Assembly (NCBI GenBank): GCA_025602905.1
Contig: JAHLKI010000082.1
Location: forward strand, 1-29,188
Direction: 5' to 3'
Source: Phlyctochytrium arcticum
Taxonomy: Eukaryota > Chytridiomycota > Chytridiomycetes > Chytridiales > Chytridiaceae
Length of the DNA stretch: 29,188 bases
The position numbers and the translations under genes are program-made. Position 1 is the first letter of the stretch; the number at the start of each line of letters is the position of its first letter. The notes below the pieces were generated by a model. The model searched no databases. It had not been told where the DNA came from and worked only from the letters and a program-made list of their open reading frames with translations. Positions 7,665-18,879 of this stretch are shown piece after piece.

Positions 7665-9416
7665 TACCGAAATGCAACTAATGCAACTGACCGAAATGCG
7701 CCTGCTTGCGTTGCTCGAAATGGCATTGTTCAGATCGACGAAATGGCATGGAGAACTGAATACTGGACTCGTAAGTCGATCCCGAAATAGATGATCAAGC
7801 TTCCAAACCGGCCAATTTCGAGACATAAATGGGTGAAAATCGTATCTCCGAAAGAGAATTTTATTTCCTACCTCACCCCCACATGTAAATTTGATTCACA
7901 AACAAGCAAGTCTCGGAACCAAAATGGGTAAGATTAGTTATGGACATGGGTCCGCGGAACGAATTTGTTACGGAGCACCACACCACACGCCCATTTAAAC
8001 TTTGCCGATACTTTCTGACATCTAGGGCAAGATATTCGCGGCATGCACGCGATGGAGACAGAAACAGATTCCGTGCACCATTTTAGTGTAGAAGTTTCTT
8101 GCCTTGATAATTTTTGAAATGCCGTGGGCTGCCAGTGAGTAGTTTTTAGCTTTCCCTGAGCTGGGCCCCGTGGGAGAAACGTGTATTCCGACGGCTAGAG
8201 ACATGCACATACGCTACGGACGCTGGAGTTGTTAGCAACGGATTCTTTGGACGATTCTGATACATTGGTTTCTTTCCTTGATGGTATTTGAGTTGCTGTA
8301 GACTGCCAAGTGACTAGTTTTTACCCGTGGGAGAAACAGTCTTCGGGATGCTATGCGTATAGTACGTGCAAATTACAGACGTACAACCGATACCAGTGGG
8401 CTTAGCGTATCTGGTTCTTGATGGAGGTCCGCGCAAAAGTCGTAAAGTACATATAGATACCCCCTAAAAATGCCCGAATACTACTCTCATTCATTCCTCT
8501 ATGCTCGGTCCTGCAGTGCTCATCTACTCAAAAGCCAGTCACTATTTGGTAAAAAGTACCGGGGAGGAAAAATTGGCGTATCGAGGCCGTATCAAGGCAC
8601 ATTGTGTCCTCGTAGGCACGTCCGTGGTCTGCGCACCAAGTACATGAGCTTCATGTTATCGTCACTATAACTTTTTCAAGCTGACTCGCCATTCATTCAG
8701 CCGAGTCTTTTCAGCCCATCGTTGCCACAGTATACCGACTCAGGCCTCGCCACAGCAGTGACTCTTCTGCCATAGGGCACTGAAGGTCGCCCAGGAGAAT
8801 GGTCAAACGAACTACAGCATTTCCCTCGGGCCAACTGCCTGATCCGTGTCAGACAAAGGGGCAAGGTTGAAAACAATCCGCCAAGGTTTTGTCCTTCTTG
8901 AGAGCCAGTTTCGCTTGGATCGGTCTAATAGAAGGGAAGGCTCGCTTATGCCGGAGTAAGTGACCTTCTAAATTCAATTTTGCAATTTTATCGACTGCGG
9001 TCAAACCCCCCGGGATGTGTTGTAATCGACGACCAGTCGCTAAAACGGTGATCGACCAAACGCAGGTCAAGTCGATTAAGTTCATGGCTACTGTCATGGC
9101 GTTTGATGTACATCCATGTTGAGAATGCTGGCCTGCGTAGCTGCGGCATGAGCAGGTGAGCGTCGACAAGTTGCTGGCACGTCGCAAAACGTGTTTGTGA
9201 TACTGCGCAATCACCGAAATGGTATTGGGAATTCGGAACTTCATACCCACCACAACGGTAATTTCGTCCCGAAATAAATGATCGAATTCCTAAAGTGGAT
9301 AACGTGGTCTGCTCAGAGAACTTGATACGAGGCACGCCCGTTTGTTTGTCTGCCCGTATCCGTAATTTCATCTTGAAATGGATAGGTAAAATTCCAAAGC
9401 GGTTATGTTTGAGACA
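7665..9416. repeat. dispersed degenerate CCGAAATR-containing repeat
   Basis: Related segments occur near 7668-7750 (a small cluster of CGAAATG), 7780-7826, 9209-9235, 9260-9298 and 9362-9405. The two at 9260 and 9362 share the pattern GTAATTTC-(4-5)-GAAAT-(~15)-ATTCC-AAAG over about 42 bases. No coding sense is visible. They may be remains of a decayed tandem array or of a mobile element. Confidence 0.4.
8098..8337 (+). repeat. imperfect direct duplication, ~175-bp period
   Basis: The segment 8098-8180 and the segment 8274-8337 share CCTTGAT, CTGCCA-GTGA-TAGTTTTTA and CCCGTGGGAGAAAC in the same order. The second copy lacks about 16 bases in the middle. This is a diverged tandem duplication in non-coding DNA. 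Confidence 0.65.
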
Positions 9417-10187
9417 GAAGTGGATTAAATTAGCCAAAGCCTTGTCCCGCGACAGGCATTACCGCCCTCCTCTAGCGTGGGAATGCCAAAATGCACAGAG
9501 CACCCTTCGCGCTCTCACAACTAAGGGGGGTACGATCTATTAACCAGCCGATGACTGCCAAGCTGGACCTCAGGCGGGATCTGGCACAAGACCAAACTGC
9601 CAAACTACCCCATGCCCATCTGATGAGTTCGCTAAACGAGAAATGCATCTATCCGGGTTTACTCCATACCTGTAACCTGGTATCTGTCTCAAAGTCCCTG
9701 TTGAACATACAGAATGTTCTACATGTGAAACTCTTCGGTGCATGAACGCACATTGTGGATTGCAGAGCGAAATAGGCAACGATGATAGCTGCCTTTTCGC
9801 GAAGTCCCGGTTCAGAGGAATCCCGGCCTAATTAGCGAAATACGGGCCATTGGCCATACATGTACAAGTACGGAGCCCTGCCGGCGTTCGAACTTGGCGC
9901 CGCTGGCATTCGTTCAACGAGACTTGAGCACGCCAGTCACGCCTACATTTCGGCGCTTGCAGGGCCAAAGGCGCTTGCTCAACCAATACCAGAGTCGCAC
10001 AGACCTAAATCGGTAAAAACCTAAATTATAATGCGGCAGCAATGCGGGCTTTGACCTTTGGGATTGGCACAGAAGGCCTCCGAGACGGCTTTTTGGAGAA
10101 CATGAACTTGGCGGTTGGGGCAGAGCGTCACAAATTATGAGCGAGCGGCCCAAAGAGGTTTTTTGTCTCTTGGGCTGGTAAGTACGA

Positions 10188-10194
10188 TATATAA
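10188..10194 (+). promoter_or_regulatory. TATA box of the gene at 10263
   Basis: TATATAA lies 69 bases upstream of the ATG at 10263. It is followed by a purine-rich then pyrimidine-rich leader. Confidence 0.7.
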
Positions 10195-10262
10195 GAGAGA
10201 GGAGGGAGCAGGGAGATTTGACTTGGATCCTTCATTCCTTAATTGTAACTACCAAGATCAAC

Positions 10263-11004
10263 ATGGTCAACATCCGTAGCGTTATTCTGGCTGCCTGTGC
10301 GGTTCTGTCTGTCAGTGCCAAAAGTCCATGTAAGGAAGTCGGTCATTCATGCAAGCAGCACGAGATTGACATGCCAATCACTAGTTTTGGGCGAGACGAC
10401 TGATCTGAGTGAAGCGGGTAAGTGGCCTCTATATTCTCGTCCCAATCGGAGCCTTAACTCTCATTCCCTGTTTCAGAGTGTGCTCCGGCCCCGGCAACAT
10501 GTCAAACAGATCTGGATCTGGCTACCGACGGAAAAGTCAAATACCCATCGGCCGCCTTTGACACGGCCTTTACCGAGTACGCACAATGCATGTGCCATGT
10601 CTGGTCGCGCTGCAGCAGTCTTCGTCACCAATGGCGTAAGTAATGGCTAGCCGCACGCTTCTCAAACTCCAAAAGGATAACTCATTCTCTTCTTTTGTTG
10701 TCGTGTAGTTTCCCAGGTCGAGAAGAAGGTTATGCGAAGTTGCCAATTCGGTGCCTACAACAATGCTTTACTGATCACCAAGGAAATTGCTCTTCCCGTA
10801 TCTGTAACTGCCGAGGGAACCAAGAAGGACAAGTACACTCTCCTTCCCCTTCCCCTCAAGAACGCCCAAAACCAGATCGCGTCCGGGAATGCAACTGAGC
10901 CCCTGTTCACCGCTGAAGACAAAGTAGTCAGCGCTGGAGAATCTGTTCGCCCTATCATGTATGCCACTGGATTGGTCGCTGGGGCCGCTGCCTTGTGGTT
11001 GTAG
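10263..11004 (+). CDS. small secreted Cys-containing GPI-anchored-type protein (184 aa)
   Basis: Four exons fit in phase: 10263-10329, 10385-10417, 10477-10635 and 10709-11004, all with GTAAGn donors and AG acceptors. They give 184 residues. The product begins with a signal peptide (MVNIRSVILAACAVLSVSA). A short acidic segment LGETTDLSEAE leads into a region with about six cysteines (ECAPAPATC ... YAQCMCHVWSRC), one more Cys in MRSCQF, and a long region without Cys. It ends in a hydrophobic tail (YATGLVAGAAALWL) at the stop, typical of GPI attachment. No known domain is certain; the Cys spacing is loosely like small Cys-rich fungal wall or effector proteins. The ATG was chosen because it follows the TATA box and starts the signal peptide. 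It lies on the far side of the transposon/virus block from the similar gene at 2400. Confidence 0.75.
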
Positions 11005-11638
11005 AATCCACAATTTCCCACACATTGCCTAACTCCGCATCGCTTGTTCCCTCCCACCTCATAGATTAGAGTTAATCCCAAACTATTAGAATGTACCCCA
11101 TATCACAAGTCTTGTACTCTGTAAAACAAAAAGTTAACTTTCTGCTTCACAAGTTCTCATTAGCTCGATGATGGAATAGAGTTTGATGATATTCCAATCT
11201 TACGATGGCTGAATTTTTTTCTAACAGTCACTCAACCGGCATGCAAATTCCGGATCGCCAAAGGTCTATGTTCATATCCAGCAGTCGGGACCAAGGAGAA
11301 ACCGGCTTTGAAGGAAGAAGAATAATGCTGTTCGGTGAACTTTTGTGCGAGATTTCCAAGATTGACTGACCCATGTGACCTGTCATGAAGCTGTTTTGGG
11401 AGAGGTTAATTCGCTGTTGTCGCGCACAACTCGGGTTCCCGAAGCGAAATTGGTGTGCATACCACAGCGGAAAAGAAACGGATCGCCTTGCTTGATATCA
11501 TAGATACGGTGGAACAGAAAGGTGAGGTCTCTCCGGACATCTCTTTCTGGCTCAGAAAGGCTGATTTGTATGTAGTGTCATCTGACTTGTCGAATCAACC
11601 GTCATCCAGTTGATTTTGTTGCCAAACTCTGTTAATTC
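11005..11638. other. intergenic between secreted-protein gene and septin-like gene
   Basis: The first ~130 bases are the likely 3' UTR of the upstream gene. The remainder is the upstream region of the gene at 11639. I see no TATA box close to that ATG and no other gene. Confidence 0.5.
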
Positions 11639-14000
11639 ATGTCGGAAGGAGGAGGAAGCTCGAAATCACAGCAGCAGAATGGGACTGCTGGGGCACCAGG
11701 GTCAAAGGACGGAGCTCCGCAGGGCGCGGACAAGACCACCTATCGCGCGTTTGCCAGCTATAACCCTGTATACACAGGTAAGGGACGCTATAAGATATGA
11801 CCTCAAAGCTCTATTATTAAACATCAACCTCTTCTACTAGATGAGATAACATTGAACGCTGATGACCATGTCACGATTCTTCAAACTTACGATGATGGTG
11901 CGTTTACTCGTGTTCACACCGATATTCTGATACTGATACGATATTTAGGCTGGGTCATGGCCTATAACCTAATGAGCAATACCCGAGGCCTGCTGCCATT
12001 CAACTTCCTGGAGCCAATCAATGATAGTGATCTGTCAATGCCAGAGTCTATAAAGTCCAGTCAGAGTGTCAAGGCAGACAATGCTGCGTCACAGATGTAT
12101 CATTCGGGGACTGGTACCCAGCATGCAAATCCTGATAAAGCAAGTGTCGATGCACCATCACTGCTATCACCGGCGGGAAATACCACATTGGATACCATCG
12201 TACCATCGCATGACTTTGCACCTCCATTACCTCCCAAAAAGGAAGGACCCAGCATGCGACCCATTTCCACCGACCGAACCTCATCATTGGATCGTAATAA
12301 TCTCAACCGAGTCACTGACATGCGGCGTTCACCAAATCCAAACTCAGCAATTGGCACTACCAATCAAGATGCCTACACGGCATCACCCTTGTCTTCGAAA
12401 GGTCCGGCTCAGTCTTACAATGCAATGCCTCAGACGACTTCGGCTCCTGGATTCGGTGCAGGACATGCTTCTGAAAAGTACGGCTCAAGCGACATATTTA
12501 GAAGCAATCAAGATACATCTCCCGAAAGGGCAGCTCGCAGTGGTTCAATTGTGGATGCGGTTATGGCAGTGGCTGACCGATCTGAAATCGGTAGCCCTTC
12601 GGGATCACGAACGGGGTCACCAGCCATCCCTGAAATACCCGTCGAACAACGAGGCAAAGAGGCCAAGCAGCGGATGGATGCTATCAACAAGGCACGTGTG
12701 GCGCGGGCCCGACCTGCCTCGGAGCTGGGAACGCTGAAAATTGCAATAGCTGGGGACTCTGGAATTGGAAAAGTAGGTTTTCCTTGTCTCGGGATTCCTT
12801 GGACGTCCGATTAAACCTATTTTTGTCTAGACGTCATTGGTGCGAAATTTTCTCGCGACACCTGAAGTTGTCGCCGCCGAGCCGATACCGCGGGTTGCTG
12901 ATGATAAAACTGCGTACGCCGTGCGCGCATCGACCTCTGCCATTCCATCATCTGGCACTGATGCCCTAAATCTAACGTTTATTGATACTCCTGGATTTGG
13001 AACCCACATGGATGCTATGGCGACGATTAAACCGGTTGTCGAATACCACTTGCAGCAGTTTCAAGTGACCGACCAGGTCTTTGTGCGCAATGTTCCACAC
13101 GAGGTGCTTCACCGATTTCTCGCCACGCCATCGGGAGGGCACACCCATGTGGATATCCTGATTTTTGGTATTCTTCACCGATTGAAACCTGTCGACATTG
13201 AGTACATGCGGCGGCTGGCTCCATATGTGACCATTGTCCCAGTTATACTCAAGTGTGACACATTGACCTATTCTGAAGTATTCCGCCTAAAAGCTGCCAT
13301 CTTGGAAGAATTGAAGCGGGCCAAAGTGGAGATCTATGGATTTGGGCTGAACATTGACGACATGATTGCATTGGCGAAAACTGGCACGGAGGGATGTGTG
13401 CCGTTCGCTGTGAGTAATTCTCTCACGGTAGACGTTGGGCCAGCCCCAAGCTACGGCGGAATAATATCCCCCCTTGGCGATCGGTTGAATGAGTTTGATT
13501 TGCTAAAGACCCGTCTCTTTTCAACCCACACGGAGGTATTCCGAGCCATCACAGCTCAACGATTTGTCTCCTGGCGAACTGGATTGATCGAGTACGAACG
13601 TCAGCGCCGATTGGAAGCAGAGCGAGAAGCTGAACATCGGGCCGCTGCTAATGCCGCTGCTCAAGCTCAAGCCCAGGCAGCCTTTTCACAACAACAGCAG
13701 TTGTACGCACAAGCCGTGCCGCAGTACTCTAGCCCGTCAAGCGTGAATGGGAGCAAGTCTTCGACGGGAGGCAAGATCTTACATAACTTGTTCAGTCGGA
13801 AAGGCTCATCGGCCAGTCAAGTATCGTTGGTTGGATCGCAATCACCGCCGCGCACTCGGGGCCAGTCGCAGGAGGACACACAGTCAAGTTTTGTGGCGAA
13901 CGCCGGACATACCCCAGGGCCTGACAAGAATATGGTCAATGGTTTCTTTGAACGGACTGGTACTAGCAGCAAAGGGAAATTTGGCAGTATTTCGCGCTGA
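11639..14000 (+). CDS. SH3-septin fusion GTPase (729 aa)
   Basis: Septins are GTP-binding proteins that form filaments at the cell cortex; SH3 domains bind proline-rich peptides. Four exons (11639-11777, 11841-11897, 11949-12772, 12831-14000) join in phase with GT-AG introns of 63, 51 and 58 bases. Residues 34-89 form an SH3 domain (TTYRAFASYNP, DDGWV, GLLPFNFLEPI). A Ser/Pro-rich disordered linker follows to about 300. The septin-type G domain starts with P-loop GDSGIGKT (334-341) and has switch DTPGFG (392-397) and the septin motif LKPVDIEYMRRLAPYV (458-473). The G4 position reads LKCD (480-483) instead of the usual AKAD. After the G domain come a short charged helix (RQRRLEAEREAEHR), an Ala/Gln-rich segment and a disordered tail. 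Ordinary septins have no SH3 domain. The intron inside the P-loop codon pair G-K/T is clear. Whether it polymerises is unknown. Confidence 0.85.
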
Positions 14001-14330
14001 ACCTTTCCCCCTATGAATCTGAGATATACCTTCCCACCGCGCCGGCCGCTGAATCTAGTTCTTACTCTGAATCTTTTTGTTTGTGTGCACTTTGTAACTA
14101 GTTAGAAACCTCCACATTCTCCACCATGGATCGGAAAATATCTCATATTGCCAGGCCTTTTTGTAGTTTATCCTTGGTCTCAACCGTTGCATTCGAGCTG
14201 ATGTCACTTTGAACGCGCCAGATTTGATACAGTCACAACAAACTTCCCAAGTTCCCAACGTTTGCCGACTAATCACCCATACTGTGTAAAGCTTCTCTCG
14301 CCCCCCAACGAGAATACCACCTAGCAGCTG
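14001..14330. other. intergenic, 3' UTR and promoter
   Basis: This short stretch holds the 3' end of the septin-like gene and the upstream region of the dehydratase gene. I see no gene or clear TATA box in it. Confidence 0.5.
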
Positions 14331-15521
14331 ATGCTGCAAACTCCAACCAATACGCCGACCCTGGCGCCGAAGCAAATTCACATCGAAACACCTCTCCTCC
14401 CGTCACCAGAATGGGCTCAGAAACTTGGAGTAGCCCATGTCTTTCTCAAGATGGACAATGAGCAACCTGGTCAGTCCTTTAAGGTGCGTGGATATATTTC
14501 TTTTATATGTCACAATTCAGAAATTTCTCTTCAACTCATTTTTTCGTTTGTTTAGATTCGCGGCATTGGAACACTCATCAACAAGCACCGAGCCCATAAC
14601 CCTCAACTCCGTGCGGTAGTCAGTTCGTCGGGAGGAAATGCGGGTATGGCTGCTACCATCGCAGGTCGTGCGCATAATCTGGCCGTACACGTCTTTATGC
14701 CATCCATTATTCCCGAGTTTATGAAACTCAAGTTGCAAGAAGCGGGCGCAACAGTCGTTGTTGCCGGGGCCAGTTGGGATGAAGCCCATATGCGGGCTAT
14801 ATCCCATGTTAATCAGATTGATCAGGAGTATGGAGTTGGGAGTGCATTGCTTGTTCACCCATTCGAGGGACGGACCCTGTGGGAAGGCCATTCGACCATG
14901 ATTAGTGAAATCAAGCATCAACTTCCGGGAGGCGTGGTTCCTGATGTGATTGTCTGTGCGGTGGGGGGTGGAGGTTTATTGTCAGGGATTATCTGGGGAT
15001 GCATGCGAGAATGGGGAGGCGGGATGCCAGATGTGGATGAGACGGGGTTACCGGTTGATATACTCGCGGAACAAGATTTAGCTGCCACAACCAAAATCCG
15101 CACTCCCATTATCGTTGCCGCAGAAACAGTGGGTGCAGAGTCCTTTTTTCACGCGCTCAAAACCCCCGATGAGCCTCCTTCTCCGCTCCCCAGTGGGAAA
15201 ATCACGTCACTGGCTACATCCCTGGGTGCGTTGACTGTGACTCCCGCCGCACTCCATTTTAGTCGCTTGTACGGCAACAAAGTCAGGAGTTGTCTGGTGA
15301 CTGATACAGAGGCCGTCAAAGCTGTGGTGGATTTTCAGGCCAAAGGGTTGGGACTGGTCGAAGTCGCGTGTGGGGCGGCTCTGGCTGTTGCTGCCGACGA
15401 CCATCTTCAAAAGGTTGTACCTGAGCTAACCAAGGACTCTGTTGTGGTGTTGATCGTGTGCGGTGGGGGAGTAGTGACGCAGGAAAAGTTTGAAGAGTGG
15501 ATAGGGAAAACAAGTAGCTAG
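14331..15521 (+). CDS. L-serine/threonine dehydratase, PLP-dependent (372 aa)
   Basis: Enzymes of this fold-type II family use pyridoxal phosphate to deaminate serine to pyruvate (or threonine to 2-oxobutanoate) in the cytosol or mitochondria. Two exons (14331-14483 and 14556-15521) join exactly after the catalytic lysine codon. The joined motif is SFKIRG, with the Schiff-base Lys51. The phosphate- and cofactor-binding features are present: SSSGGNAGMA (74-83), the Gly-rich loop GGGGLLSG (188-195) and the C-terminal VCGGGV (352-357). Length fits the eukaryotic serine dehydratase group. A central segment of about 30 residues (around 205-235, rich in Asp/Gly/Thr) looks like an insertion relative to the core family. 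No targeting peptide is obvious. Serine racemase is an alternative, but the sequence around the active site resembles L-serine dehydratase more. Substrate choice cannot be settled by eye. Confidence 0.88.
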
Positions 15522-15818
15522 AAATTAGAATACTGTGACTTGATAGAGGCTGTATATCCGGACTTCTTTTTTCAATTCTGAACCTATATCTAAGATCCAA
15601 TGTATGCAACTCGCTACCCGAGATTTTGTACATCTATTGCCTGAGGAGACAGGATGAATTTGGTATGGAATCTCAGCAAGGTATTACCTTTGATGGGATT
15701 CCATGTGTATTATACTTCAAATAAGTTACCTATATATGCAATTAACCACAGTATAAGATCCATTGATATCTAAGAGTAAGCAAAAAAATTATGAGACATG
15801 GTTGTGTGAAGGATTGTG

Positions 15819-18553
15819 CTATGATTCACTTGGTTGCGTAATATCCCAAACGATGTGACCCAGCGCACGCCGATAACTGGATATGAGATGATCGTCAATC
15901 ATGCGGACGTTGACTTGGATCTCGGTGAATCTGTTGGGGAGGGATCGGACCAGGACGTGTTGGATGGGCGGTGGGCCGTCTTCTTTGTCGTCCTGTGTTG
16001 CTTCATCATCAGGAGGGGGTGTGCCTGAGATGATTACCGGTGATGACGATGCTGAAGCATTGGAAGACTCGTTGATGGCGCGGGCCACATCGGCACCCTC
16101 CACTCGCGGCGGACTCTCGGATTCTTTCTCAGCCCGTTCTTTTTGCTCTTTGGTCGCAAGTCGCAGCCGGCGCCGTTCTCGGAGGACCGCGGGGTCTACC
16201 CAATCGCGCAAGTAGTAAAGGGTTGCGGGTGTCAACAAGACTTTGAGATCCTGATCGTCGCCCTCTTTGGTGGGAGCCTCCCGGACCGGATCGCCTTTGT
16301 CCAGTGCTTGTTGCGCAGCAAAGGAGAGTTGGGCAGGTTTTTTCGATGCAGATCTATTTGATGGGGGTTTCGCGGTAGTTGCCTTTTTGGCCTGGTCCAG
16401 ATCGTACTCGAGTTTTTGCTGAGTGCGGCGTTTCCATCGCATATACCCAATTTGACCAATAATCGAAGCGCTCGCGGCCAGTGCTGTAAACTTTAGCGTC
16501 CGGCCGCCCAAAATTGTCCGAGCACCCAGTGTCATGGTGAGGGTCAGTAGCGTGGAAGTCTGGCATGCATCCTAAGATACAAAAATGTCAAAATGACAGG
16601 AAAAATGAAAAGGACACATTTTCCAGAATATTTACCTCGTGTAAGCCGATAAGCCATCCTACAATTCGACGTCGGCACCGACGGACGAGTGATGGTTCGG
16701 GTGGGACGTAGCCAGCCTCTTGAAGGGATACCACGGTATCAGCTACCCCTTCTACCACAGAAACCGCGGCATCCTGAGCAGTCTCTACAACGTCCACGAC
16801 AGTTTCTTTCGCCACGACACTGTTAGTTTGAAAAATGAGAAGAAGAAGAAGAAAAGCAAAGTAAGCATTTTGGATAGAGACGCATGCAAACCGACTTACG
16901 CCGCATTGCCCACGGACCTCCTCACTGAAGTGACAACGTTACTCTCCCACGCGTCGATAAAAATTTTGGTTCGCGGGTTTTGCTGCATAGACTCATAGAC
17001 AGAATCCACTTGTTTATACCAGGCTTCGCTAAACAGCCGTCGATGTTCGTTTTCTTTACTGAATTTTTGCAGTTCGCGTAATAACCAGATAAGAGATTTT
17101 TCAGAGAGAGCTGGGACCACGTCGTAGCCCAAGACCAGGGAATCGGTGACATGTTCGGCCTTCGTGGTCAGATTTTCGGTGCAACAGGCTGGGGTGGCAA
17201 AACAGACACCGTGAACGGACGGAAATTGCGCCTTGTATTCGTCAGACGTCAGGACTAAAGTAATCAAAGAGGCGATTCCGGCCCCCAGACTGTGGCCCGT
17301 GACATAAAGATCAAAGTTGGGATGTTGGTGACGGAGGTGGGTGAGTTTGGGTAGGATGCGTTTGAGAAGGTTTGTTGCTAGATGTGCCATGCCGGAATGT
17401 GCATGGCCGTCGAGAAAGGGCACGCAATCCAGTTTGAGGTCCACCACGGCGTCGTGAAGACTGGCGGTTCCACGAATGGCAAGAACAATTTTCCAGGCTT
17501 TGAGGTCGACTGCGAGGAAAAAGGACGGGCATTCTGCATTAGAGTTGTGCTCTACATCGATGACGCTGTCGGCAGATGGCAGTTTGGGGCACCATTCAAG
17601 GAGAGTGTCCATGTCTGAGGCGTAAGCGGCCTCTGCAAAGTCAATGCAATACATAAACCTGTGCACGACAGTCTATAAGATTCATTGACAATAAAAGGAC
17701 TGTGAGATGTAGTCTCATACCTCGTATAGGGCTCTCGTTCAGTGACTAGAGGGGTATCCTGAAACATTTCTGCCGCGTCAATATCTTTTTCGTCCTCTTC
17801 ATCCAGGGCTCTCTGTAGATGATAATGGCAATACATTCCCAAGCAGAGCAACAATTCTCCCACATCCAGCGGCGGTAGCTCGTGCGCATTTCGGTAAATC
17901 ATTTCGACCAGTATGGACGCTAGGTCACGAAAGACTTCGACGTCAAACGGCAAAGCACTGGCTACTGCACCTGCGGCAGCCGATGCACCTGCTGCAACGG
18001 TATCGGTGGCAAGCACGACAGGACCTGAATTGACGACATTTTCTACACCCACTGCCACAGTGGAAGGCACTGTGGCCATTGATACAGCAATGGTTTCAAT
18101 CATGGATTGAGGACGGGCGAGTGGAGGGGTGTCTATTGCAGTGATTTGGGTTGGCAGGCGCTGTAAATGTGCAGGAAGCGAGTTGGGTCGTCCGCCTGGA
18201 GTAATCCCTGGTGTCATTGCTCCCGGCGTCCTTCCTCCAGGAGTAAACGGGACGCCGCGCTCAAACCGCCTTATCGGCTGCTCAAAGTATCCCTCGCCTT
18301 CATCGGATCGATCTGCTGCGAATGATACGGCTCTTGCTTTTGGTTGGGCATCTGCGGATCTCTGGCTCGCTTCTTCTTTTGGCCGTCCATTCGCTCCTGC
18401 GTCTACCGTCGTTTCTTCCTCATGAACTGCATTTCCACCGGGTTCCGCAATCTCCTTCTCTAGTGTTGCTGTATCCTTTTGTCCTTTTGGCCTATCCTCC
18501 ACAACCACAACAGGTTCCTTGGACGCCTTTTTCTTGACTGTTTTCTGTGGCAT
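15819..18553 (-). CDS. sn1-specific diacylglycerol lipase-like protein (842 aa)
   Basis: Class 3 lipases of this type release fatty acid from the sn-1 position of diacylglycerol at membranes. Four exons on the minus strand, 18553-17721, 17658-16900, 16819-16636 and 16571-15819, join in phase (introns 62, 80 and 64 bases) to give 842 residues. Residues 1-270 are mostly disordered, with a TPG-rich repeat. The lipase core starts with RFMYCIDFAEAAY (278-290) and includes RGTASLHDAVVDL (340-352), the nucleophile elbow GHSLG with Ser401, and YDVVPAL with Asp457. The C-terminal DAGL-type segment reads FTEIQVNVRMIDDHLISSY; His820 aligns with the catalytic histidine of animal DAGLs. Exon 3 encodes an acidic Val-rich helix ending in a basic patch (RRCRRR). 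The four N-terminal membrane helices of animal DAGL are absent; hydrophobic segments near 180-220 and 615-632 could serve for membrane binding. It is tandem with the MAT2B-like gene behind it. Confidence 0.82.
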
Positions 18554-18879
18554 TGGCCAGAGACGGTATTCCCTTAACTCCTACTATAGCTGCGCAAAGG
18601 GTTGGTTGTGGGTGGTGTTAACAATTGCTTCGACGGTCGGAGTCTAAATCTACTTTTTCCAATTGTTCGAAATCTCCAAAATTTCTGTCGAAACGAAATT
18701 TGGACCGTCTCTTCTCGATACGTCATGCGTCTCCCGCGGGAAACGGCTGAGCCGCGCTCCGGCATAGTCTTTTCCATCTGCATTTTTTTTTATTGGACAT
18801 TTGGACATTATTCGTTCATCAAGTAGAATCTATTTAGCAAGATATATGTACAGCTCCACTGGGGCACATGTAGAGCATA
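18554..18879. other. intergenic between two minus-strand genes
   Basis: This holds the 3' end of the MAT2B-like gene and the promoter of the lipase gene. Inverted CCAAT-type sequence (ATTGG) occurs near 18793. No TATA box or further gene is clear. Confidence 0.45.

Larger units (their letters stand above)
7465..10187. other. non-coding region with decayed repeats
   Basis: No frame here has a recognisable domain. The longest are minus-strand frames of 134 and 149 codons that overlap each other at 8849-9437. The DNA contains an imperfect duplication (8098-8337) and scattered copies of a CCGAAAT-containing motif. It is probably old transposon or viral debris. The last ~100 bases before the TATA box at 10188 are likely promoter. 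Confidence 0.5.

Noticed and set aside
8849..9437. Overlapping minus-strand frames of 134 and 149 codons as genes
   Set aside because: They overlap in different frames, have no recognised motif and contain the degenerate CCGAAAT repeats.
16588..16815. Separate small minus-strand gene
   Set aside because: Splice signals and reading phase show that it is the third exon of the lipase gene (16636-16819).
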